From contig JAGRHI010000069.1 of assembly GCA_020445045.1 (NCBI GenBank), positions 3,780 to 9,263 of the forward strand: a DNA stretch of 5,484 nt, written 5' to 3'. Shown here in pieces: positions 1-5,484 of this stretch. Made by a program: the position numbers and the translations under genes. Position 1 is the stretch's first letter; each line of letters opens with the position of its first letter. Source of the stretch: Candidatus Competibacteraceae bacterium. GTDB taxonomy: Bacteria > Pseudomonadota > Gammaproteobacteria > Competibacterales > Competibacteraceae. The notes beneath the pieces are model-generated. The model had not been told where the DNA came from, searched no databases, and was given only the letters and a program-made list of their open reading frames with translations.

Positions 1-1307
1 CCCTGCGCATCCTGCGCGCCTGCCGGGAACTGGGCATCCGCACCGTGGCCGCGCATTCCACCGTGGATCGCGACCTCAAGCACGTCCGCTTGGCCGACGA
101 AACCGTTTGCATTGGCCCGTCGCCCGCCGCCGGGAGCTACCTGAACATGCCGGCGATCATCAGCGCCGCCGAGGTGACCGACGCGGTGGCGATTCATCCC
201 GGTTATGGCTTCCTGTCCGAAAACGCCGATTTCGCCGAACGGGTCGAGCAGAGCGGGTTCGTCTTCATCGGTCCCAAGCCGGAAACCATCCGCTTGATGG
301 GCGACAAGGTGTCGGCCATCCGGGCGATGAAGGAAGCCGGCGTGCCCTGCGTGCCCGGTTCGGACGGCCCGCTGGGCGACGACCAGCCGGAGATTCTGCG
401 GATCGCTCGCGACATCGGCTACCCCATCATCATCAAGGCAGCCGGCGGTGGCGGCGGTCGCGGCATGCGAGTGGTGCACAGCGAGGCCGCGCTACTCACT
501 ACCCTGGATCTGACCCGCAGCGAGGCGGGCGCGGCGTTCGGCAATCCGACGGTGTACATGGAAAAGTATCTGGATCATCCCCGCCATATCGAGATCCAGG
601 TGCTGGCCGATACTCACGGCCACGCCATTCATTTGGGTGAGCGCGACTGCTCCATGCAGCGCCGCCACCAGAAGGTCATCGAGGAAGCCCCCGCGCCTGG
701 CATCGCGCCGGCGCAGCGCCGCCGGATCGGGCAAGCCTGCGTGGACGCTTGCCAGCGTATCGGCTATCGCGGCGCCGGCACCTTCGAGTTTCTCTATCAG
801 GATGGCGAGTTCTACTTCATCGAAATGAACACCCGCATTCAGGTCGAGCATCCGATCACCGAACTGATCACCGGGGTGGACATCGTCAAGGAACAGTTGC
901 GCATCGCCGCCGGCGTGCCGCTGGGCTACCGTCAGGACGACATCCACGTCCGGGGACACGCCCTGGAATGTCGACTCAACGCCGAGGACCCGGACACCTT
1001 CGCTCCGTCGCCGGGCGCCATCACCCAGTATCACGCGCCGGGTGGGCCGGGCATCCGGGTGGATTCGCATCTCTACAACGGTTACCGGGTGCCTCCCAAC
1101 TACGATTCCATGATCGGCAAGCTGATCGCCCACGGCGAAACCCGCGAGGCCGCCATCGCTCGCATGCGCGGCGCGCTGGCCGAATTGGTGGTGGAGGGCA
1201 TCAAAACCAATGCGCCCCTGCACCGGCGCATTCTCGGCGACGCCCGTTTCCTGGACGGCGGCACCGACATTCATTATCTGGAAAGACAGCTACTCGGCAC
1301 TCGCTGA
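1..1307 (+). CDS. accC: Acetyl-CoA carboxylase biotin carboxylase subunit, 5' partial
   Basis: Biotin carboxylase uses ATP and bicarbonate to carboxylate biotin carried on AccB, the first half-reaction of cytosolic acetyl-CoA carboxylase, which makes malonyl-CoA for fatty acids. The reading frame is open from base 3 (first full codon Leu, equal to Leu15 of E. coli AccC), so about 14 N-terminal residues lie outside the window and the Met codon at 45 is internal. Compared with E. coli AccC from memory there are no internal indels, so E. coli numbering applies. The glycine-rich ATP-grasp loop IIIKAAGGGGGRGM contains Lys159. Also visible are RRHQKV (His236, Lys238), FIEMNTRIQVEHP (Glu288, Asn290, Arg292, Glu296) and the C-terminal domain ending GGTDIHYLE. 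The inferred full length is about 448 residues against 449 in E. coli. The partner gene accB is expected just upstream but is not visible. The frame is intact with no missing catalytic residue. Confidence 0.97.
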   Translation, partial: LRILRACRELGIRTVAAHSTVDRDLKHVRLADETVCIGPSPAAGSYLNMPAIISAAEVTDAVAIHPGYGFLSENADFAERVEQSGFVFIGPKPETIRLMGDKVSAIRAMKEAGVPCVPGSDGPLGDDQPEILRIARDIGYPIIIKAAGGGGGRGMRVVHSEAALLTTLDLTRSEAGAAFGNPTVYMEKYLDHPRHIEIQVLADTHGHAIHLGERDCSMQRRHQKVIEEAPAPGIAPAQRRRIGQACVDACQRIGYRGAGTFEFLYQDGEFYFIEMNTRIQVEHPITELITGVDIVKEQLRIAAGVPLGYRQDDIHVRGHALECRLNAEDPDTFAPSPGAITQYHAPGGPGIRVDSHLYNGYRVPPNYDSMIGKLIAHGETREAAIARMRGALAELVVEGIKTNAPLHRRILGDARFLDGGTDIHYLERQLLGTR

Positions 1308-1400
1308 CGGCGAGCGATCCCGGCAGGTCGTTGGCGGTCCGACGGCGGATACGCTAGGCTGTTCGATTATCTCCGCCGACCGCGCAAAGACATCCATCCC

Positions 1401-2306
1401 ATGAGCGACGCCGCAACCGCCCCCTGGCTGCAACTGACCCTGGAAGCCATCGATCACAGCCCCGAACAACTGGAAGACGCCCTGCTGCTGTCCGGCGCGC
1501 TGGCGGTTACCCTGGAGGATGCCGGCGATCAGCCGGTGCTGGAGCCGGCGCCCGGCGAAACCCCGCTATGGGTCCATACCCGTGTCACCGGGTTGTTCGA
1601 CGCCCAGACCGATATCGAAGTGATCAAGGGGCAGTTGCGGCGGTGCCTGCACGCGCCCATCCTGCCGGAATGCCGGCTGACCGAATTGGAAGAGCGCGAT
1701 TGGGTACGGGCCTGGATGGAGAATTTCCACCCCATGCGCTTTGGCCAGCGGTTGTGGGTCTGTCCGACCGCGCGGACCCCGCCCGATCCGGCCGGCGTCA
1801 ACATCCGCCTGGACCCAGGGCTGGCCTTCGGCACCGGTACTCACCCGACCACGGCGCTGTGCCTGGAGTGGCTGGACGGCGCGGATCTGAACGGCCGAAG
1901 CGTGCTGGACTACGGCTGCGGGTCGGGAATTCTGGCGGTGGCCGCCGCCAAATTGGGTGCGCACAAGGTCTGGGCGGTGGATATCGATCCACAGGCGTTG
2001 CTGGCCAGCGACGACAACGCCGATCGGAACGGCGTCGAGGAGCGCATCGAATTGGCCATGCCCGCCGAACTGCCGGCCGAACTGAGCGTGGATATCGTGC
2101 TGGCCAACATTCTGGCCGGCGTGCTGGTGCGGTTGGCGCCGGAATTCGGCCGGCGGGTCCGGCCCGGCGGTCGGCTGGTGCTGTCCGGCATCCTCGAACC
2201 GCACGCCGAGATGGTGCGGACCGCCTTCAGCGCCGATTTCGGCTTCGAGCCCGCCAAGCAACGGGAAGACTGGGTATTGCTCGAAGGCGTGCGCCGATCG
2301 GATTGA
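1401..2306 (+). CDS. prmA: Ribosomal protein L11 methyltransferase
   Basis: PrmA is a cytosolic SAM-dependent enzyme that trimethylates lysines and the N-terminus of ribosomal protein L11. The 301-residue product is close to the 293 of E. coli. The N-terminal substrate-recognition domain (about residues 1-100) begins PWLQLTLEA, as in the family, and includes PGETPLW and GLFDAQTD. The connector holds ENFHPMRFGQRLWVCP (about 107-122) and LDPGLAFGTGTHPTT (about 138-151). The class I methyltransferase domain carries motif I DYGCGSGIL (170-178), the acidic SAM-ribose contact in VDIDPQA (Asp194 region) and LANILAG (234-240). The ATG at 1401 gives the family N-terminus directly. No clear Shine-Dalgarno precedes it; the bases before it are pyrimidine-rich. 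It lies 93 bases after accC. In E. coli prmA sits next to dusB-fis, and in pseudomonads it follows accBC; both links are seen here. Confidence 0.97.
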   Translation: MSDAATAPWLQLTLEAIDHSPEQLEDALLLSGALAVTLEDAGDQPVLEPAPGETPLWVHTRVTGLFDAQTDIEVIKGQLRRCLHAPILPECRLTELEERDWVRAWMENFHPMRFGQRLWVCPTARTPPDPAGVNIRLDPGLAFGTGTHPTTALCLEWLDGADLNGRSVLDYGCGSGILAVAAAKLGAHKVWAVDIDPQALLASDDNADRNGVEERIELAMPAELPAELSVDIVLANILAGVLVRLAPEFGRRVRPGGRLVLSGILEPHAEMVRTAFSADFGFEPAKQREDWVLLEGVRRSD

Positions 2307-2367
2307 ACGGTTTTGCGTCGCCTCTCGTTGCGTCCGCATCGAAAGATCGGCGCGGGTCAGCGTCGAA

Positions 2368-2383
2368 GCCACGGCGCCGTGGC
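2368..2383. repeat. Perfect 16-base palindrome between prmA and dusB
   Basis: The sequence GCCACGGCGCCGTGGC equals its own reverse complement. As RNA it could fold to a 6-bp GC-rich stem with a GCGC loop, but no run of T follows (the next bases are CGGAATGG), so it does not look like an intrinsic terminator. It lies 62 bases after the prmA stop and 112 bases before the dusB start. It could be a binding site for a dimeric regulator, a weak attenuating hairpin, or chance in GC-rich DNA. The palindrome is seen directly; any role is inference. Confidence 0.4.
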
Positions 2384-2434
2384 CGGAATGGACGGAGACG
2401 CTGGCCATAAAATCCGTGCAAATCATCATGGCGC

Positions 2435-2463
2435 TTCATCCAACTGCCACATTCCGGTATCAT
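2435..2463 (+). promoter_or_regulatory. Candidate sigma70 promoter for dusB-fis
   Basis: A TATCAT hexamer at 2458-2463 matches the -10 consensus at 5 of 6 positions. A poor -35 candidate TTCATC (3 of 6) lies 17 bases upstream at 2435-2440. The bases after the -10 (GACCGCCC) are GC-rich. In E. coli a GC-rich discriminator is typical of stringently controlled promoters, including that of dusB-fis. A start near 2470 would leave a leader of about 25 bases before the dusB ATG. The weak -35 means this is only a candidate. A second AT-rich hexamer, TAAAAT at 2408-2413, has no acceptable -35. Confidence 0.3.
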
Positions 2464-2495
2464 GACCGCCCTTTTTACCCACACAGTTTCCATCC

Positions 2496-3482
2496 ATGCA
2501 TATCGGTCCCTACCTGATTTCTCCGCCCGTCGTGTTGGCGCCGATGGCCGGCGTCAGCGACCGGCCGTTCCGGCAATTGTGCCGGCGGTTGGGCGCGGGG
2601 CTGACGGTTTCGGAGATGGTCAGCGCCGACCGGCGACTGTGGGATAGCCGCAAGACCCGGCTGCGGTTGGATCACGCCGGCGAACCCGGTCCGCGCAGCG
2701 TGCAGATTCTCGGCGCCGACCCGCGCGCCATGGCCGAGGCGGCGCGCTTCAACGTCGGACAGGGTGCCCGGATCATCGACATCAACATGGGTTGTCCGGC
2801 CAAGAAAGTCTGCGGCGCGCAAGCCGGCGCGGCGCTGCTGCGCGACGAGGCGCTGGTCGGGCGCATCCTGGAAGCGGTGGTCGGAGCGGTTGCCGTTCCG
2901 GTCACCCTGAAAATCCGCACTGGCTGGGATTTGACTCACCGCAACGGAATCGCCGTCGCCCGCATCGCCGAACAGGCCGGCATCCAGGCACTGGCCGTGC
3001 ATGGGCGCACCCGCGCCTGCGGCTACAGCGGGCCGGTGGACTACGCCGCCATCCGCGCCATCAAGCAGGCGGTGACCATTCCGGTGATCGCCAACGGCGA
3101 TATCGACAGCCCGGAACGAGCCCGCCGCGTGCTGGACGACACCGGCGCGGACGCGGTGATGATCGGTCGCGGCGCCCAGGGCCGGCCGTGGATCTTCCGA
3201 GAAATCGCTCGCTTTCTGGCGAGCGGCGAGCGGCTGGTGCCGCCGTCCCCGCTGCAAATCGGCCGCTGGGTTACGGCGCATCTGACCCAACTGTATGAGT
3301 TTTATGGCGAAACAGCCGGTGTTCGCATCGCCCGCAAACATTTGATCTGGTACAGCCAGCATTGGCCCGAGAGCGCGAGGTTCCGAGCGAGGGCGAACGC
3401 GGCTGAAAGCGGCCGCGCGCAACGGATGCTGGTCCGCGATTTTTTCGAGCGCCTGGCCAATGAGGAGCCTCTGGCCGCATGA
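2496..3482 (+). CDS. dusB: tRNA-dihydrouridine synthase B
   Basis: DusB is an FMN-dependent enzyme that reduces specific uridines in the tRNA D-loop to dihydrouridine using NADPH (position 17 in E. coli). The 328-residue product matches E. coli DusB (321) along its length. The N-terminus MHIGPYLISPPVVLAPMAGV opens the TIM barrel and justifies the ATG at 2496. The signature DINMGCPAKKV (95-105) carries the catalytic Cys100. FMN-contact segments are VTLKIRTGW (Lys139, Arg141), VHGRTRACGYSG (His169), IANGDI (198-203) and MIGRGAQGRPWIFREI (222-237). A helical tRNA-binding C-terminal domain follows, including RIARKHLIWY. It is the first gene of the dusB-fis pair, and its last codons overlap the fis start. 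There is no obvious Shine-Dalgarno; the upstream bases are pyrimidine-rich (GTTTCCATCC). The symbol DusB rather than DusA or DusC rests on sequence resemblance plus the fis neighbour. Confidence 0.97.
   Translation: MHIGPYLISPPVVLAPMAGVSDRPFRQLCRRLGAGLTVSEMVSADRRLWDSRKTRLRLDHAGEPGPRSVQILGADPRAMAEAARFNVGQGARIIDINMGCPAKKVCGAQAGAALLRDEALVGRILEAVVGAVAVPVTLKIRTGWDLTHRNGIAVARIAEQAGIQALAVHGRTRACGYSGPVDYAAIRAIKQAVTIPVIANGDIDSPERARRVLDDTGADAVMIGRGAQGRPWIFREIARFLASGERLVPPSPLQIGRWVTAHLTQLYEFYGETAGVRIARKHLIWYSQHWPESARFRARANAAESGRAQRMLVRDFFERLANEEPLAA
3463..3467 (+). promoter_or_regulatory. Ribosome binding site for fis, inside dusB
   Basis: AGGAG at 3463-3467 lies 11 bases before the fis ATG at 3479, within the last codons of dusB. 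It is the only convincing Shine-Dalgarno-like motif ahead of a gene in this window, though the spacing is on the long side. It supports the ATG at 3479 as the fis start and suggests that fis can be loaded independently as well as by translational coupling from dusB. Confidence 0.6.
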
Positions 3483-3745
3483 GCACTGACATCGAACCCT
3501 CCGTCGATCTGTTACCCGCCACCCCGCTGCGCGATCAGGTCTACGAGGCCTTGCGCATTTATTTTCACAATCTCGGCGACCAGCAACCCAGCAATCTGTA
3601 CGATCTGGTGCTGCGGGAAGTGGAGCCGCCGCTGTTGGAAATCGTGATGCAGCGTACTCGCGGCAATCAAACCAAGGCGGCCGATCTGCTCGGCATCAAC
3701 CGCGGCACTCTGCGCAAGAAGCTCCGGCGGTACGGTCTGGATTGA
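3479..3745 (+). CDS. fis: Nucleoid-associated DNA-binding protein Fis
   Basis: Fis is a small homodimeric protein that bends DNA. In enterics it activates rRNA and tRNA promoters during rapid growth, organises the nucleoid and aids site-specific inversion. The 88-residue product has the dimerisation helices (about 17-58, with LYDLVLREVEPPLLEIVMQ at 40-58) and a C-terminal helix-turn-helix TRGNQTKAADLLGINRG then TLRKKLRRYG (60-86). Residues equal to the E. coli DNA contacts are present: Asn63, Thr65, Asn74, Arg75, Thr77, Arg79 and Lys80. E. coli Fis has 98 residues; the ten missing here all come from the N-terminal beta-hairpin arm. The ATG at 3479 overlaps the dusB stop (ATGA), so translation is probably coupled. 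In E. coli expression is set at the dusB promoter and by Fis autorepression; no Fis sites were identified here because the motif is too degenerate to call by eye. Confidence 0.97.
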   Translation: MSTDIEPSVDLLPATPLRDQVYEALRIYFHNLGDQQPSNLYDLVLREVEPPLLEIVMQRTRGNQTKAADLLGINRGTLRKKLRRYGLD

Positions 3746-3768
3746 CGGTTCGAACGGACGACGACGAC

Positions 3769-4425
3769 ATGAGCCTGGCAATCTTCGATCTCGACAACAC
3801 CCTGCTGGCCGGCGACAGCGATTATCTGTGGGGCCGGTTCCTGGTCGAGCGAGGGCTGGTCGACGATCAAACCTTCGAACGCGAGAATCAGCGCTTCTAC
3901 GACGAATACCGGGCCGGCACGCTGGACATCCGGGAATTTCTGGCCTTCGGCTTGCGGCCGCTGGCGGCAAACCCGCTGACCGAGCTGCTGGCGTGGCGGG
4001 AGCGGTTCCTGGCGGAAAAGATCGAACCGATCTTGTTGCCGAAGGCGGCGGATCTGTTGGAACGGCACCGTGGGACCGGCGATACCCTGCTGATCATCAC
4101 CGCCACCAATCGCTTCGTCACCGAACCCATCGCCGAACGGCTGGGCGTACCGCATTTGCTGGCCACCGAAGTCGAGTTCGTCGACGGGCGTTACACCGGG
4201 CGACCGAGCGGGATTCCCTGCTTCCGGCACGGCAAGGTCGAACGGCTGGATGCCTGGCTGGCGGAAACCGGCCACGATTGCGCCGATAGCTGGTTTTACA
4301 GCGACTCGCACAACGACCTGCCGCTGCTTGGCCGGGTTGCCCATCCGGTGGCGGTGGACCCAGACGCCACCCTGGCCCGGCACGCGCGCGAACGCGGCTG
4401 GCCGATCATCAGTCTACGAGACTGA
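3769..4425 (+). CDS. HAD-superfamily IB hydrolase (CicA/SerB-like phosphatase)
   Basis: The product is a predicted cytosolic phosphomonoesterase of the haloacid dehalogenase superfamily, subfamily IB, of 218 residues; the substrate is unknown. Motif I is FDLDNT (Asp7 nucleophile, Asp9 acid/base). Motif II is ITATNRF (Thr111). Motif III is Lys156 in RHGKVERLD, and motif IV is YSDSHNDLPLL (Asp179, Asp183). The helical cap lies between motifs I and II (about residues 15-90). No signal peptide or membrane segment is seen. The layout resembles SerB and Caulobacter CicA, but the alternative names phosphoserine phosphatase or histidinol-phosphatase cannot be justified. The ATG at 3769 puts the nucleophile at residue 7, as is usual for this family; an in-frame TTG at 3742 overlapping the fis stop adds an unlikely nine residues. 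Only a weak GGA precedes the ATG. It lies 23 bases after fis, suggesting cotranscription. Confidence 0.88.
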   Translation: MSLAIFDLDNTLLAGDSDYLWGRFLVERGLVDDQTFERENQRFYDEYRAGTLDIREFLAFGLRPLAANPLTELLAWRERFLAEKIEPILLPKAADLLERHRGTGDTLLIITATNRFVTEPIAERLGVPHLLATEVEFVDGRYTGRPSGIPCFRHGKVERLDAWLAETGHDCADSWFYSDSHNDLPLLGRVAHPVAVDPDATLARHARERGWPIISLRD

Positions 4426-4458
4426 ACTCAACCCATTCCCTTCATCACCGTCGGTGCC

Positions 4459-5484
4459 ATGCCCATGCCCAACCTATACAATATCAATGTCGCCGCCCTG
4501 GAAGTTCTGCCCACGCCGGAGGAGATCAAGCAGCGTTTGCCGCTGAGCGAAACGGCAGCCAACGCCGTGTTCCAGGCGCGAGAAACGATCAAACGCATCC
4601 TCGACCGCCAGGACCCCCGGTTGTTTGTGGTGGTCGGCCCCTGCTCCATTCACGATGTCGTGGCGGCCCGCGACTACGCCCAGCGCTTGAAAGCCTTGGC
4701 CGATGAGGTTCAGGACACTTTGTTCCTGGTCATGCGGGTGTACTTCGAGAAACCGCGCACCACCGTCGGTTGGAAGGGATTGATCAACGATCCGCGCATG
4801 GACGACACCTTCCGCATCGACGAAGGCTTGCGGGTCGCTCGCGATTTGCTGCTGGAGCTGGCCGAATTGGGCCTGCCGGCCGGCACCGAGGCGTTGGATC
4901 CGATCATTCCACAGTACATCCACGACCTGATCGCCTGGACCGCGATCGGCGCCCGCACCACCGAATCGCAAACCCATCGCGAAATCGCCAGTGGCCTGTC
5001 CACTCCGGTCGGTTTCAAGAATGGCACCAACGGCAGCCTGGAAGTGGCGATCAACGCCCTGCAATCGGTGGCCAGTCCTCACAGTTTTCTCGGCATCAAT
5101 CAATTCGGCCAATCGGCGGTGATCCGTACCTTGGGCAACCGCTACGGCCACATGGTGCTGCGCGGCGGCGACCGGCCGAATTACGATTCGGTGTCCATCG
5201 CCCTGTGCGAGAAAGCGCTGCGCGACAAGAAATTGCCGGTCAACATCGTGGTCGATTGCAGTCATGCCAACTCCTTCAAGGACCCAGCCATGCAACCGCT
5301 GGTGATGCGGGATTGCGTGCATCAGATCATGGAAGGCAATCGTTCCATCGTCGGGGTGATGATCGAAAGCAATCTGGGCGCGGGCAACCAGTCCATCCCC
5401 GCCGATCGGAGCCAGCTCAAATATGGTGTGTCGGTCACCGATGCCTGCGTGGATTGGGCAACCACGGAAACCATGCTGCGCGAG
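4459..5484 (+). CDS. aroF: DAHP synthase, type I, AroF-like, 3' partial
   Basis: 3-Deoxy-7-phosphoheptulonate synthase condenses phosphoenolpyruvate with erythrose 4-phosphate, the first step of the shikimate pathway, and is metal-dependent. The frame from ATG 4459 stays open for 342 codons to the window edge; roughly 10-16 residues are missing compared with E. coli AroF. Catalytic and metal residues are present: Cys62 in VGPCSIHD, Arg93, Lys98 and Arg100 in MRVYFEKPRTTVGWKG, Lys187 in VGFKNGT, Arg235 in LRGG, His269 in DCSHANS, Glu303 in MIESN and Asp328 in SVTDAC. Blocks such as TEALDP, GINQFGQ, EGNRSIVGVMIESN and KYGVSVTDAC resemble the tyrosine-inhibited AroF paralogue more than AroG or AroH, so tyrosine feedback is inferred, not shown. 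A second in-frame ATG at 4465 is an equally plausible start; neither has a Shine-Dalgarno. It lies 33 bases after the HAD gene, with no TyrR-box-like sequence visible in that gap. Confidence 0.93.
   Translation, partial: MPMPNLYNINVAALEVLPTPEEIKQRLPLSETAANAVFQARETIKRILDRQDPRLFVVVGPCSIHDVVAARDYAQRLKALADEVQDTLFLVMRVYFEKPRTTVGWKGLINDPRMDDTFRIDEGLRVARDLLLELAELGLPAGTEALDPIIPQYIHDLIAWTAIGARTTESQTHREIASGLSTPVGFKNGTNGSLEVAINALQSVASPHSFLGINQFGQSAVIRTLGNRYGHMVLRGGDRPNYDSVSIALCEKALRDKKLPVNIVVDCSHANSFKDPAMQPLVMRDCVHQIMEGNRSIVGVMIESNLGAGNQSIPADRSQLKYGVSVTDACVDWATTETMLRE

Noticed and set aside
492..1274. Long minus-strand open frame opposite accC
   Set aside because: accC is complete and conserved on the + strand over this span. 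The antisense frame shows no recognisable family and is a typical by-product of GC-rich codon use.
1343..1378. Imperfect inverted repeat in the accC-prmA spacer (CGGCGGATA and TATCTCCGCCG)
   Set aside because: The stem is only 6-7 bp with a mismatch and an 18-base loop, and no T tract follows. It is too weak to call a terminator or operator.
1566..2429. Overlapping open frames on both strands across prmA that run into the prmA-dusB gap
   Set aside because: They lie mostly over prmA in other frames, are rich in Arg, Gly and Pro, have no family signature and show no start signal.
2475..3422. Long minus-strand open frame opposite dusB
   Set aside because: The + strand encodes a full DusB with all motifs. 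The antisense product is compositionally odd with no recognisable domain.
3742..3768. TTG at 3742 as an upstream start for the HAD gene
   Set aside because: It adds nine residues rich in Asp/Arg that do not fit the family N-terminus, whereas the ATG at 3769 puts the nucleophile Asp at residue 7.
4446..4456. Short palindrome CACCGTCGGTG just before the DAHP synthase start
   Set aside because: It has five-base arms around one base, cannot fold as a hairpin, does not resemble a TyrR box, and is easily chance.
4474..5322. Long minus-strand open frame opposite the DAHP synthase
   Set aside because: The + strand frame is an intact DAHP synthase with all catalytic residues. The antisense frame is a shadow.
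1..5484. A previously undescribed system, mobile element, CRISPR array or RNA gene
   Set aside because: Every coding stretch belongs to a known housekeeping family, gaps are at most 189 bases, and no direct repeat arrays, transposase remnants or tRNA-like folds were seen.

Overview
The window reads as ordinary chromosome of a high-GC gammaproteobacterium (GC looks to be in the low-to-mid 60s per cent by eye; not computed). The evidence is the gene order accC-prmA-dusB-fis, with fis overlapping the end of dusB, and the close match of every protein to the Enterobacteria/Pseudomonas-type families. Fis itself is largely a gammaproteobacterial protein. I cannot place the organism below class with confidence. 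A non-enteric lineage such as a Chromatiales-, Competibacter- or Methylococcales-like group would fit the GC, the short Fis and the genes after fis, but that is inference.

Layout, all on the + strand. (1) 1-1307: accC, biotin carboxylase of acetyl-CoA carboxylase, lacking about its first 14 residues at the window edge. (2) 1308-1400: short spacer. (3) 1401-2306: prmA, ribosomal protein L11 methyltransferase. (4) 2307-2495: the largest non-coding gap (189 bases). It holds a perfect 16-base palindrome and a weak candidate promoter for the next unit. (5) 2496-3482: dusB, tRNA-dihydrouridine synthase B. (6) 3479-3745: fis, starting 4 bases inside dusB. (7) 3769-4425: a HAD-superfamily subfamily IB phosphatase-like protein (CicA/SerB-like). 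(8) 4459-5484: an AroF-type 3-deoxy-7-phosphoheptulonate (DAHP) synthase, open to the right edge with roughly the last 10-16 residues missing.

The genes are mainly housekeeping: fatty-acid precursor supply (AccC), ribosome and tRNA modification (PrmA, DusB), growth-linked nucleoid control (Fis) and entry into aromatic amino-acid synthesis (AroF-type). The dusB-fis pair is translationally linked and is the conserved core. The HAD gene and the DAHP synthase follow with short spacers (23 and 33 bases) and no visible terminator, so they may be read from the same transcript.

I found no mobile element, CRISPR array, RNA gene, phage or defence module, and no sign of a new system. The points worth a second look are modest: a shortened Fis N-terminal arm, the genes that follow fis, the palindrome and candidate promoter ahead of dusB, and the general lack of Shine-Dalgarno sequences.
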